A DNA stretch of 59,451 bases from an uncultured Pelagibacteraceae bacterium (lineage in GTDB: Bacteria; Pseudomonadota; Alphaproteobacteria; Pelagibacterales; Pelagibacteraceae), in the NCBI GenBank assembly GCA_902519325.1, contig CABYJU010000007.1, positions 1-59,451 on the forward strand. The letters are read 5' to 3'. Below are positions 42,703-51,795 of the stretch, piece after piece. The notes under the pieces were generated by a model. That model searched no databases. It was given only the letters and a program-made list of their open reading frames with translations, and was not told the DNA's origin. Every line of letters starts with the position of its first letter. Within the stretch, counting starts at the first letter, position 1. The position numbers and the translations under genes are program-made.

Positions 42703-43578
42703 TTACTTTTTCTTTTTTAATCTAGCTATTAAGCTAGAGCTATCCCAACGGTTTCCACCCATTTTTTGAACTTCTGCATAATAACCATCAACAATTTCAG
42801 TTACTGGTACAGGTGAACCATTTCTTTTTGCTTCTTCAATACAAATTTTTAAATCTTTTCTCATCCAATCTACAGCAAATCCATAATCAAATTTATCAGC
42901 AACCATAGTTTTATATCTATTTTCCATTTGCCAAGATTGAGCTGCACCTTTTGATATAGTTTCCATAACTTTATCCATATCTAGACCTGCATTAATTCCA
43001 AAATTTACTGCTTCAGATAAACCTTGAACTAAACCTCCTATACACATTTGATTAACCATCTTAGTTAATTGTCCACTTCCTGACGGTCCAATCAAAGTTA
43101 CTTTTTTACTGTAACAATCAATTATTGGCTCTGCTTTTTTAAAATCATTTTCATCTCCACCAACCATGACAGTTAATATTCCACCTTCAGCACCTGATTG
43201 TCCTCCAGATATAGGAGCATCTAAAAAACCAAATCCTTTATCATTTGCAGCTTTATAAAGCTCTCTAGAAATTTCGGCAGACACTGTTGAATTATCTATA
43301 TATACGCATCCTTCTTTAGCATTATGAAATAATCCATGTTCTCCTAATGAAACTTGTCTTAAGTCATCATCATTTCCAACACACGTAAAAATAAAATCAG
43401 CATCTTTAGCAGCTTCAGATGGTGTATCAGCCATATTACCTTTGTATTCACCAATCCATTTTTCTGCTTTTGATTTTGTTCTGTTAAAAACAGTTACATT
43501 ATGTCCTGCTTTTGATATATATCCTGCCATTGGATAACCCATTACACCAAGACCTATGAAAGCAACTTTAGAAGTCAT
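42703..43578 (-). CDS. 3-hydroxyisobutyrate dehydrogenase family oxidoreductase
   Basis: 291 residues of the beta-hydroxyacid dehydrogenase family. The NAD(P) motif is FIGLGVMGYPMAGYISKAGH (8-27), the substrate motif DAPISGGQSGAEGGILTVM (about 120-138), and the catalytic Lys lies in GQLTKMVNQMC. Family members oxidise 3-hydroxyisobutyrate (valine breakdown), tartronate semialdehyde or related acids; the exact substrate is open. It heads a minus-strand trio and its start codon is only 8 bases from that of the divergent MFS carrier gene. Confidence 0.9.
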   Translation of the reverse strand: MTSKVAFIGLGVMGYPMAGYISKAGHNVTVFNRTKSKAEKWIGEYKGNMADTPSEAAKDADFIFTCVGNDDDLRQVSLGEHGLFHNAKEGCVYIDNSTVSAEISRELYKAANDKGFGFLDAPISGGQSGAEGGILTVMVGGDENDFKKAEPIIDCYSKKVTLIGPSGSGQLTKMVNQMCIGGLVQGLSEAVNFGINAGLDMDKVMETISKGAAQSWQMENRYKTMVADKFDYGFAVDWMRKDLKICIEEAKRNGSPVPVTEIVDGYYAEVQKMGGNRWDSSSLIARLKKKK

Positions 43579-43586
43579 ATTTTTTT

Positions 43587-44795
43587 ATGTTTAAAAATTT
43601 AAGTTTAAAAGTAATTGTATTTGGATTCATATTTACATTTTTTTCAAGCTTTGGACAGAGTTTTTTTCTTGGAATATTCAATACAAGTATAAGAGAGACA
43701 TTATCGATAACTCATGGACAATTTGGCTCAATATATGCATCTGCAACATTGTGCAGTAGTTTACTACTTATATGGGTTGGAAAGAAAATTGATGATATAA
43801 ATATTTTCCGATTTGCAATCTATGTAACATTACTTTTATCTTTTTCTTGTTTTTTCTTTTCAAAAATTTCATCAATAGTTTTTTTATTCATTGCAATTTT
43901 TTTAATGAGGTTTTCAGGTCAAGGAATGATGTCTCATACTGCAACAACAACAGTTTCAAGATATTTCACAAAATCAAGGGGTAGGGCATTAAGTATTTGT
44001 TGGTTTGGTTTATCTAGTGCTGAATTTATTTTACCTGTTTTAATGGTATTTTTGTTATCATTAACAACTTGGCAAAATATCTGGACAGTAATTGCTTTAT
44101 TAATTTTAATATTTTTACCGACCGCATCATTCTTTTTAGTTCGAACTGTTAAACTTGATACGAGGGAAAGTACTGAAGGTGAAGAATTTAAAGAGGAAAA
44201 TATTAAGCAATGGAAAAGAGTTGAAGTAATAAAAGATTATAAATTTTATATAGTAAGTATGAATATGCTAGCCATGCCTTGGATAGCAACTGGTGTATTT
44301 GTTTACCAATCATTTATTTCTGAATCAAAAAACTGGGGACCATTTGTAATTGCACAGTCTTTTATGTCTTATTCAGTATTTTCAGTAATTACACTTTTAA
44401 TATCTGGTTTTTTAATTGATAAATTCACAAGTCGAAAACTTTTAATTTTTATGAATATTCCTTTATTTCTATCGACTTTTGTAATTATTTATTTTGATGC
44501 ACAATTTACTGCATTTATATTTCTAGGTTTAATTGGAATATCAAATGGTTTGGCGAACGTTTTGGGATCTTCTACTTGGGCTGAAGTTTATGGTGTAAAG
44601 CATATTGGATCTATTAAAGCTTTAACTACTGCTCTAATGGTTTTTTCAACTGCTTTCGGAACTGCTCTTTTTGGAATTTTAATTGATATCGGATTTTCAG
44701 TTGAGAAAATTGCTATAATATCTGCGCTTTATATACTTATTTCTTTTGTTCTTCTTTTTTTAGTTAGAAAAAAATTAAATCCAATTTTAGTATAA
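43587..44795 (+). CDS. MFS family transporter
   Basis: 402 residues with about 12 transmembrane helices and a central cytoplasmic loop (about 190-220, acidic and Lys-rich). The first half has the motif GKKIDDINIFRF after helix 2, a variant of the MFS motif A. The LSFSCFFFSKISSIVFLFIA and WTVIALLILIFLPTASF helices are typical. Its closest look is the monocarboxylate/oxalate type of carrier, but the substrate is unknown. Divergent from the dehydrogenase gene across 8 bases. Confidence 0.88.
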   Translation: MFKNLSLKVIVFGFIFTFFSSFGQSFFLGIFNTSIRETLSITHGQFGSIYASATLCSSLLLIWVGKKIDDINIFRFAIYVTLLLSFSCFFFSKISSIVFLFIAIFLMRFSGQGMMSHTATTTVSRYFTKSRGRALSICWFGLSSAEFILPVLMVFLLSLTTWQNIWTVIALLILIFLPTASFFLVRTVKLDTRESTEGEEFKEENIKQWKRVEVIKDYKFYIVSMNMLAMPWIATGVFVYQSFISESKNWGPFVIAQSFMSYSVFSVITLLISGFLIDKFTSRKLLIFMNIPLFLSTFVIIYFDAQFTAFIFLGLIGISNGLANVLGSSTWAEVYGVKHIGSIKALTTALMVFSTAFGTALFGILIDIGFSVEKIAIISALYILISFVLLFLVRKKLNPILV

Positions 44796-44837
44796 AAATA
44801 CTTGATTTTGTTGATGTTGGAGTATATTTAATCGCCC

Positions 44838-45365
44838 ATGGCAAGAGTTACTGTTGAAGACTGCATAGATAAAGTAGATAGCCCTTATGAATTAGTTTTG
44901 GTTGCTAAAGAAAGAGCTACTCAACTGAATTCAGGAATTGAACCTACATTAGATAGAGATAACGACAAACACACAGTTATTGCTTTGAGAGAAATTGCTG
45001 AAGAAACAATTAAAGTTCCAGATTTAACTGAAGCTGCAGTTTACAAACTAAGAAAACATGTAGAACAAATTGATGATACTGCTGAAGAAGATGAGGATAT
45101 TGGTGACGATTTTGAGAATCAATATAAAGGTGAAATCTCTAAAAGTGGTGTACCAATCCTTCCTTCTAAAAGAGCTAGAAAAATTCCTGAAAAAATTCAA
45201 GTTTCAAAAGAAGATCTTGCTGAACTATCACCATCAGCTCAACCAGATGTTAACGTTGAAGCTCCAAGCGAAGCTGAAGAAAGTGATGATGTTTCACTAG
45301 ATCAAGTTTCTGAAGCAGAAGAACAAGTTTCAGATAACGTAAGCGACGAAGAAAATAATTCTTAA
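44838..45365 (+). CDS. rpoZ: RNA polymerase omega subunit with long acidic tail
   Basis: 175 residues. The first 65 residues are a normal omega: [40 protein letters not shown] and [15 protein letters not shown], which fold around the RpoB'/beta' C-terminus. After residue 85 there is a long low-complexity tail rich in Glu, Asp and Ser ([33 protein letters not shown]). Most bacterial omegas have 80-130 residues, so the tail is unusually long. The stop abuts the convergent CoA-transferase stop as TAATTA. The usual spoT/relA neighbour is not present. Confidence 0.92.
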   Translation: MARVTVEDCIDKVDSPYELVLVAKERATQLNSGIEPTLDRDNDKHTVIALREIAEETIKVPDLTEAAVYKLRKHVEQIDDTAEEDEDIGDDFENQYKGEISKSGVPILPSKRARKIPEKIQVSKEDLAELSPSAQPDVNVEAPSEAEESDDVSLDQVSEAEEQVSDNVSDEENNS

Positions 45366-46508
45366 TTAAGAAAACTCTTTTAATATTTGTTCCCTGTGTT
45401 CATCAAGATCAGGGATGTCCCCTCTAGTACTTTTATCTTCGTACGAAGACATTTTTATAGGATTGCCTGCTAGTCTAAAATCACCAACCACTTTATGATA
45501 AGCTTTAACAATCATGTTTCTTGCTTCGACTTGAGGATTTTCTACCGCTTCTTTAATATTAAATATCGGTCCACAAGGTATCTTTAATTTTTCCATTTCA
45601 CTTACCCATTCAGAAGTATTTTTTGAAGAAAGTTTATCTTCAAAAATTGATTTTAGTTCATTCATATTTTCACATCTGAGTGAATTGGTATTAAATCTTT
45701 TATCACTGACCATTTCAGGTATTCCTAATACTTCACAAAGTTTTTCATATAATTTATCGTTACCTGCAGCAATAATTATATAACTATCTTTTGTTTTAAA
45801 TGCCTCAAACGGAGCGATTGAAGGATGTCTAGATCCCATCGGTTTAGGAATTTCATTTTTAGATAAATATCTTGCAATTGCATTTTCTAAAATCGCAATT
45901 TGGCAGTCTAACATTGAAACATCTATAAACATTCCCTTGCCTGTTTTTTGTCTATCATACAAAGCTGCATTAATTCCAATTGCAGTAAAAAGGCCTGCTG
46001 TAATATCACCAATTGATGTTCCAACTCTTGTTGGTTCACTATTTGGATGACCTGTAACACTCATCAGTCCACCCATTCCTTGAACGACCATGTCATAAGC
46101 TGGTAATTCTTTTAAAGGTCCGGTTTGACCAAAACCAGATGCAGATGCATATATTAATTTTGGATATTTTTTGCTTACATCTTTCCAACCATATCCCCAT
46201 TTTTCTAATGTACCTGGTTTAAAATTTTCTACTAAAATATCTGCTTTTGCTAAAATTTTATCAAAGATTTTTTTATCATCTTCATTTTTTAGATTAAGAG
46301 CAATACTCTCTTTTCCTCTATTCAGCGACATAAAATATGCTGAATAGTCTTTTACAAAAGGTCCAAACTTTCTTGAATCGTCACCAATTTCTGGTGCTTC
46401 TACTTTAATTACACGTGCACCGAGATCAGATAAAATCATTGTACAATACGGACCTACTAAAACCCTAGTAAGATCAACAACTAATAAATTTTTTAAAGGA
46501 CCATCCAT
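45366..46508 (-). CDS. CaiB/BaiF family CoA-transferase
   Basis: 380 residues of the family III CoA-transferases. The catalytic Asp139 lies in PAYDMVVQGMGGLMSVTG; VDLTRVLVGPYCTMILSDLG (11-30), KFGPFVKDYSAYFMSLNRGK and ENFKPGTLEKWGYGW are typical. It moves CoA between carboxylic acids. It is divergent from a TRAP transporter (82-base gap) that ends in malonyl-CoA decarboxylase, so malonate or a related dicarboxylate is a good candidate acceptor. Its 3' end abuts rpoZ. Confidence 0.92.
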   Translation of the reverse strand: MDGPLKNLLVVDLTRVLVGPYCTMILSDLGARVIKVEAPEIGDDSRKFGPFVKDYSAYFMSLNRGKESIALNLKNEDDKKIFDKILAKADILVENFKPGTLEKWGYGWKDVSKKYPKLIYASASGFGQTGPLKELPAYDMVVQGMGGLMSVTGHPNSEPTRVGTSIGDITAGLFTAIGINAALYDRQKTGKGMFIDVSMLDCQIAILENAIARYLSKNEIPKPMGSRHPSIAPFEAFKTKDSYIIIAAGNDKLYEKLCEVLGIPEMVSDKRFNTNSLRCENMNELKSIFEDKLSSKNTSEWVSEMEKLKIPCGPIFNIKEAVENPQVEARNMIVKAYHKVVGDFRLAGNPIKMSSYEDKSTRGDIPDLDEHREQILKEFS

Positions 46509-46590
46509 AATAAGTATGTCATTTCCTTATATTGACTCTTCTGCTCAAGTTCAATTTAATATCATCATTATAAATAAAAAGGGGAAAACT

Positions 46591-47601
46591 ATGTTAAGAA
46601 AAATAACATTATATTTGTCTTCAATAATTATAGCTTTTTCAATAGTAGGATCTGCATATGCAGTTACATTAAAAGCAAGTCACCAATGGCCAGGAACACC
46701 AAGAGCTGATGGCTCTTTTGACCCTCGTCATGAAATGGTACAAATTATTGCCGATGAAGTAAAAAAAGCAAACGTTGATTTAGAAATTAGAATTTATCCA
46801 GCTAAGTCACTTTATAAGCCAAAAGAACAGTGGAAACCTATGACTACAGGTCAATTAGATATTTCTGCTTTCCCATTAGCTTATGCATCAAAATTCCATC
46901 CAGAGTTTGATGCTACATTAATGCCAGGAACTGTAAAAAATCATGAGCATGCATTGAGATTTAATAAAGGTCCAATGATGACTGAGATAAAAAAAATAAT
47001 TAGTGATGCTGGTGTTGTAGTACTATCTGATGCATGGTTAGGTGGTGGTTTCGCATCAAAAACTAAATGTATCAAAAATCCAAGTGATGCTAAAGGACAA
47101 GTGATGAGAGCTGCAGGAAAAGCTTTCAACCAAATGTTAGAAGCTGCTGGTGCAGGTATTCAAAGTATGCCATCATCTGAAATTTATACTGGATTACAAA
47201 CTGGTGTATTAACAGGTGCAAATACTAGTTCAGGAAGTTTTGTAAGTTACAAAATTTATGAACAAGTAAAATGCGCAACTCCTCCAGGAAAATTTGGTTT
47301 ATGGTTTATGTATGAGCCAATTTTAATGTCTAAGAAAAGCTACAATGCTCTAAATTCTAGCCAACAAGTGGCTTTAATGAAAGCAGGTAAAGTTGCTGAG
47401 AAATATATGACAGCTCAAGTAGAAAACTTAGATAAAAAGTTTGAGGAAGCATACAAAGCTGCAGGTGTTAAATTAGTGTATATGGATGCTGATGATCATG
47501 CTGCATGGGTTGATATTGCAATAAAATCATCTCACAAAGCTTTTGCTGAAAAAGTTCCAGGTGGCGATAAGCTAATGGAAATGGCTTTAGCAGTTAAATA
47601 A
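46591..47601 (+). CDS. TRAP transporter substrate-binding protein (DctP type)
   Basis: 336 residues from the ATG at 46591, just after AAAGGGGAAAACT. A frame opening at 46516 would put 25 residues ahead of the signal peptide and is rejected. The signal peptide (MLRKITLYLSSIIIAFSIVG, cleavage near AYA/VT) leads to a DctP fold: ASHQWPGTPRADGSFDPRHE, EIRIYPAKSLYKPKEQWKPM, MRAAGKAFNQMLEAAG and MPSSEIYTGLQTGVLTGANT. It captures a carboxylate in the periplasm for DctQM. A hairpin follows its stop. Confidence 0.93.
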   Translation: MLRKITLYLSSIIIAFSIVGSAYAVTLKASHQWPGTPRADGSFDPRHEMVQIIADEVKKANVDLEIRIYPAKSLYKPKEQWKPMTTGQLDISAFPLAYASKFHPEFDATLMPGTVKNHEHALRFNKGPMMTEIKKIISDAGVVVLSDAWLGGGFASKTKCIKNPSDAKGQVMRAAGKAFNQMLEAAGAGIQSMPSSEIYTGLQTGVLTGANTSSGSFVSYKIYEQVKCATPPGKFGLWFMYEPILMSKKSYNALNSSQQVALMKAGKVAEKYMTAQVENLDKKFEEAYKAAGVKLVYMDADDHAAWVDIAIKSSHKAFAEKVPGGDKLMEMALAVK

Positions 47602-47615
47602 AATAATATATAAAG

Positions 47616-47652
47616 AACCCCTATTTATTCTCTGTAAGTAGGGGTTTTTTTT
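47616..47652 (+). terminator. Terminator-like hairpin between TRAP receptor and small permease genes
   Basis: AACCCCTATTTA (47616-47627) pairs with TAAGTAGGGGTT (47635-47646) over 12 positions with one G-U, a 7-base loop, and a T-run of eight (47645-47652). The ATG of the next gene begins at 47653, immediately after the T-run. It is a good intrinsic terminator placed inside the operon, so read-through must be partial if dctQM are to be expressed from the dctP promoter. Confidence 0.85.
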
Positions 47653-48147
47653 ATGAAAGAAAAATACTTAAAATTCTGTGATTATATTGCAAGAGCTTGT
47701 GGAGCTTTTGCAGTTCTAGCTTTACTGTTATCAATTCTTGTAATTGTAGAATTAGTATTTGAAAGATACTTTTTTCAAAGAGCAATAACATGGCAAACTG
47801 AGCTAGTTACAATGCTTCTAGTTGCTTCAACATTTATAGGTAGTGCTTATGTTTTAAGTGAAAAAGCTCATGTCAGCATGGAGTGGATCTACGATTTTTT
47901 ATCAAAAAAAAATATTTTAAGACTTAAAATTTTTACCTCATTAGTCAGTTTATTATTCTTTTTAATTTTATTTTATTTTGGTTTTTTAATGGTTGAGGAA
48001 GCGTTTACTAAAAATTACTCAACAGGAACTGTTTGGGATCCTCCTTTGTGGGTACCATATTCGTCAATGATGATAGGTGCTGCATTAATGATTTTACAAT
48101 ATATAGCAGAGATTATTAAGCTTACAGACGAAAAGGATAATAACTAA
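47653..48147 (+). CDS. TRAP transporter small permease (DctQ type)
   Basis: 164 residues with four membrane helices, typical for DctQ. Marks are the WQTELVTMLLVASTFIGSAY segment (about 55-74) and EKAHVSMEWIYDFL. It bridges the receptor and the large permease. The ATG sits directly after the T-run of the preceding hairpin, leaving no separate ribosome site beyond the hairpin; translation must start from a very short or processed leader. The stop overlaps the next start (TAATG). Confidence 0.92.
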   Translation: MKEKYLKFCDYIARACGAFAVLALLLSILVIVELVFERYFFQRAITWQTELVTMLLVASTFIGSAYVLSEKAHVSMEWIYDFLSKKNILRLKIFTSLVSLLFFLILFYFGFLMVEEAFTKNYSTGTVWDPPLWVPYSSMMIGAALMILQYIAEIIKLTDEKDNN

Positions 48148-49478
48148 TGGATCCATTAATAATTGCAATAATCGTTGCTGTTTTTACTTTGATAGTATTA
48201 TTTTCCGGAATACCAATTGCTTTTGGTTTAAGCTTTGTATCAATAGCTCTATTAGTTGCTTTCGAAGGTTTCCAAATGCTAGATGTTTTTGCTGAAACTT
48301 TCTATGCGGGATTAAATTCGTTTGTCTTACTTTCAATACCAATGTTTATATTAATGGGGATGGCAGTTGCTAATTCCCCAGCAGGAAAAGATTTATATAC
48401 AGGATTGGACAGATGGTTATGGAGGGTACCTGGAGGTTTGGTTATTTCTAATATAGGAGCTTGTTCAATCTTTGCTGCACTAAGTGGATCAAGTCCTGCA
48501 ACTTGTGCTGCAATTGGCACTATGGGAATTCCTGAAATGAGAAAAAGAGGATACTCAGATCAAATTGCAACAGGTACTATAGCAGCGGGAGGAACATTAG
48601 GAGTTTTAATACCTCCAAGTATTGTTTTAATTGTTTATGGAATTGCAACTGGAACATCAATCGGAAGATTATTTTTAAGCGGATTGATACCTGGATTTAT
48701 GCTTGCTGGTATGTTTGCTATCTGGGCACTGATACACAGTTACTTTATAGATAAAGACTCAGCTAAAGCTTTAAAGAATAGAACACCACCAACTTTTAAA
48801 GAAAAAATTGAGGTTTTACCAAGGATACTTCCTTTCTTAGCAATCATTGCTGGTGTTTTATATGTTTTATATGGTGGTGTTGCTACTCCATCAGAGGCTT
48901 CAGGGGTTGGAGCTTTTTTAGTTTTTGTTTTGATTGCAGTCGTCTACAAAATTTATCAACCAAAAAAAATATGGAATATTGTTAAAGTTTCAATGAAAGA
49001 AAGTGTGATGATAATGTTTATCATTGCAGCTTCTTATCTTTTTGCATTTACATTATCACAACTTTACGTAACTCAATCCTTAGCTCAAAGTATGGTAGAG
49101 ATGAGCTCTAATAAATGGGTAGTATTTATTTTAATAAATATATTTCTGTTGATTGCAGGTTTCTTTTTACCTCCAGTTGCCGTAATTGTTATGACTTCAG
49201 CAATATTATTGCCAGTTATAACTCAACTGGGATTTGATCCGTACTGGTTTGCAATTGTATTTACAATTAATATGGAAATCGGTCTTATTACTCCACCCGT
49301 TGGATTGAACTTATATATAATCAAAGGCATAACACCAGATGTTAGTTTGTCAGAAATTTTAAAGGGATCTATACCATTTATGATAATTATGGCTCTAGCT
49401 ATACTTATTTTGTGTATTTTTCCTGAGATTGTGACTTGGTTACCTGACAAAATAATGGGTAAAAGTTTAGGTTTTTAA
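48147..49478 (+). CDS. TRAP transporter large permease (DctM type)
   Basis: 443 residues with about 12 membrane helices, normal for DctM. Typical segments are SGIPIAFGLSFVSIALLVAF, SIPMFILMGMAVANSPAGKD, SGSSPATCAAIGTMGIPEMR and IPPSIVLIVYGIATGTSIGR. It is the main sodium-coupled channel. The TRAP cluster ends with malonyl-CoA decarboxylase 15 bases downstream, which suggests malonate or methylmalonate as substrate. Confidence 0.94.
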   Translation: MDPLIIAIIVAVFTLIVLFSGIPIAFGLSFVSIALLVAFEGFQMLDVFAETFYAGLNSFVLLSIPMFILMGMAVANSPAGKDLYTGLDRWLWRVPGGLVISNIGACSIFAALSGSSPATCAAIGTMGIPEMRKRGYSDQIATGTIAAGGTLGVLIPPSIVLIVYGIATGTSIGRLFLSGLIPGFMLAGMFAIWALIHSYFIDKDSAKALKNRTPPTFKEKIEVLPRILPFLAIIAGVLYVLYGGVATPSEASGVGAFLVFVLIAVVYKIYQPKKIWNIVKVSMKESVMIMFIIAASYLFAFTLSQLYVTQSLAQSMVEMSSNKWVVFILINIFLLIAGFFLPPVAVIVMTSAILLPVITQLGFDPYWFAIVFTINMEIGLITPPVGLNLYIIKGITPDVSLSEILKGSIPFMIIMALAILILCIFPEIVTWLPDKIMGKSLGF

Positions 49479-49493
49479 TATATAAAAAACACC

Positions 49494-50801
49494 ATGTTAA
49501 ATATAAAAAGAATATTCGAGACGATTGCTGATGCTGGTCAAAAAATTTTAGAGAAAAAATCATTAAAAAAATTCTCTAAAAAAAGAGACCTGATTGAGTT
49601 ATGCGATGACCTGTTATCATCTAAAGGAGCAGCATTTGGAATTACATTAGCAAGAGATATTCTTTTTAGATACCACAACTTATCCCATGAAGATAAATTG
49701 AAATTCTTACTTCAAGTAAATGAAAAATATAAACCTGATACAGCCAATATTGATAATGCTATAAAAGATTATACAGAAAATAAAAATAGTAGGTCAATTT
49801 TAAATTTATCAAGAATTACATCGGGAACTAGAAAAGAATTGTTTGTTAGATTAAACATGGCACCAAATGGAACAGCAGAGATTGTTTCTTTAAGAGAAGA
49901 TTTACAAATGTTTTTAATTAAAAATCCTGAATTAAAAGAATTAGATTATGATTTGATTGATATATTTAAAAACTGGTTCAATCCTGGATTTTTAAAATTA
50001 AGAAAAATTACTTGGGATACAAAAGCTGCAATATTAGAAAAATTACTAAAATATGAAAAAGTTCATTCAATGAAAGACATGAATGAATTGAAAATTAGAT
50101 TAGGAGAAAATAGAAGATTTTTTGCCTATTTTCATCCAGCATTAGAAGATGAACCAATAATTTTTGTTGAGATTGCACTAACGAAAGGTTTAGCAAAATC
50201 TATTCAAGAATTGACAAGACCAAATGATGGAAAAAACGAAAATTATGATACAGCTACATTTTATTCAATTAGCAACTGCCAAGAGGGTCTTTCAAGAGTT
50301 ACGCTTGGTAACTTCTTGATCAAGAGAGTGGTATATGAGTTACAAGAAGAGTTGCCAGATGTAAAAAATTTTGGCACCTTATCTCCCATGCAAGGTTTTG
50401 CAGATTGGGTAAAATCTTCAGAAATTGAGAAAATCAGTGAAATAGTTCAAAAAGATAATTTTGTAAAAGTTGAGTTTTTAAAATCATTAGATCTTAAAAT
50501 TGGAGATAGAAAATTTATTGATAATAAAGATTTACTTACAAAACTTGCTTTAAATTACTTAGCTGTACAAAAAAATGATCTAGGTTTTCCCATTAATGAT
50601 GTTTGTAGGTTTCATTTAAAAAATGGAGCTGAAATTGATGATATTGTAGTTAATGCTAACGTTTCTGATGTAGGATTTAAAAGGTCATTTGGAATCATGG
50701 TTAATTACAAATATGAACTTGGGAAAATTGAGCAAAATCATCAAGAGTATGTAAACGAAAAGAAAATTAATATATCAAGCAAACTCAAAAAATATGTCTA
50801 G
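49494..50801 (+). CDS. Malonyl-CoA decarboxylase
   Basis: 435 residues matching MCD in length and architecture: a helical N-terminal domain (about 1-150) followed by a GNAT-like catalytic domain. Family blocks include ISNCQEGLSRVTLGNFLIKR, TLSPMQGFADWV, and DVCRFHLKNGAEIDDIVVNA with the His of the active site, then GIMVNYKYEL. It turns malonyl-CoA into acetyl-CoA and CO2. In rhizobial malonate operons the partner is MatB ligase; none is seen here, but a CoA-transferase lies divergently upstream of the transporter. It overlaps dusA by 8 bases. Confidence 0.93.
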   Translation: MLNIKRIFETIADAGQKILEKKSLKKFSKKRDLIELCDDLLSSKGAAFGITLARDILFRYHNLSHEDKLKFLLQVNEKYKPDTANIDNAIKDYTENKNSRSILNLSRITSGTRKELFVRLNMAPNGTAEIVSLREDLQMFLIKNPELKELDYDLIDIFKNWFNPGFLKLRKITWDTKAAILEKLLKYEKVHSMKDMNELKIRLGENRRFFAYFHPALEDEPIIFVEIALTKGLAKSIQELTRPNDGKNENYDTATFYSISNCQEGLSRVTLGNFLIKRVVYELQEELPDVKNFGTLSPMQGFADWVKSSEIEKISEIVQKDNFVKVEFLKSLDLKIGDRKFIDNKDLLTKLALNYLAVQKNDLGFPINDVCRFHLKNGAEIDDIVVNANVSDVGFKRSFGIMVNYKYELGKIEQNHQEYVNEKKINISSKLKKYV

Positions 50802-51795
50802 ATTAAATAGAACCGTTTCTGTTGCTCCAATGATGGACTGCACAGACAAACATGAAAGATTTTTCTTAAGACTAATTAGTAAAAACGTTCTTCTCTATAC
50901 TGAAATGATTGTCTCAGAAGCTATTGATAGAGGAGATAAAAAGAAACTATTAGAATTTGATATGAGAGAAAAACCTGTTGCTCTGCAACTTGGAGGTTCT
51001 TCTCCAAAACTACTAGGAAATGCAGCATATTTAGGTGAAGAATTTGGTTATGATGAAATAAATTTAAATTTAGGTTGTCCAAGTAAAAAAGTTCAGAAAA
51101 ATAGATTTGGAGCTTGTTTAATTCAAGAACCTAATCTTGTAGCTGATTGCTTAAGTTCCATGATTTCGAAAACGTCACTTCCTGTTACAGTCAAAACTAG
51201 AATTGGATATGATAATGTCGATCAATATGAAAATTTATTTAATTTTATAAATATTTTGAAAGAAACAGGTGTTAAAACTTTTATAATTCATGCTAGGAAG
51301 GCAATGTTAGGAAAATTTACTCCTAAACAAAATTTAAATATTCCACCTTTGAAATATGAATATGTAAATAGATTAAAGAAAGATTTTCAAGATTTAGAAA
51401 TAATAATAAATGGTGGCATAACTTCTACTGATCAAATTAAAGAACATTTAGATAATGTAGATGGTGTTATGATTGGAAGATCTATTTATCATTCTCCTTA
51501 CATGTTAGCAGATATTGAAAATAAAATTTTTAATAATAGTGAAGTTTTGACAAGACAAGAAGTTGTTGAGAAACTAATTGAGTATGTAAAAGAAGAAATT
51601 AAAAAGGGAACAAGATTAAATCAAATTATGAGACATACCCTTGGTTTATTTCATGGTCAAACTGGTTCAAGTTTTTGGAAAAGATATTTAAGTGAAAATA
51701 TGTGTGTTAGAGATGCCGATGTTAAGAAAATTGATCACATAATGGATAAAGTAAAGTTTAATCCACAAAGTATATCGGCAGGGCAAATTGAATAA
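50794..51795 (+). CDS. dusA: tRNA-dihydrouridine synthase A
   Basis: 333 residues, FMN-dependent TIM barrel. The DusA pattern is visible: VSVAPMMDCTDKHERFFLRL (9-28), KPVALQLGGSSPKLLGNAAY, the catalytic cysteine in INLNLGCPSKKVQKNRFGAC, KTRIGYDN and GRSIYHSPYM. It reduces uridine 20/20a in tRNA D-loops with NADPH. It overlaps both neighbours by 8 bases, which is typical of this compact genome; the link to malonate metabolism is probably only positional. Confidence 0.94.
   Translation: MSRLNRTVSVAPMMDCTDKHERFFLRLISKNVLLYTEMIVSEAIDRGDKKKLLEFDMREKPVALQLGGSSPKLLGNAAYLGEEFGYDEINLNLGCPSKKVQKNRFGACLIQEPNLVADCLSSMISKTSLPVTVKTRIGYDNVDQYENLFNFINILKETGVKTFIIHARKAMLGKFTPKQNLNIPPLKYEYVNRLKKDFQDLEIIINGGITSTDQIKEHLDNVDGVMIGRSIYHSPYMLADIENKIFNNSEVLTRQEVVEKLIEYVKEEIKKGTRLNQIMRHTLGLFHGQTGSSFWKRYLSENMCVRDADVKKIDHIMDKVKFNPQSISAGQIE

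Noticed and set aside
45070-45300. 76-codon Lys/Leu-rich frame inside rpoZ
   Set aside because: It is a shifted reading of the acidic-tail codons of rpoZ, with no ribosome site or family pattern.
46516-46590. Upstream ATG extending the TRAP receptor
   Set aside because: The extension lacks a ribosome site and blocks the signal peptide that begins at the ATG of 46591.
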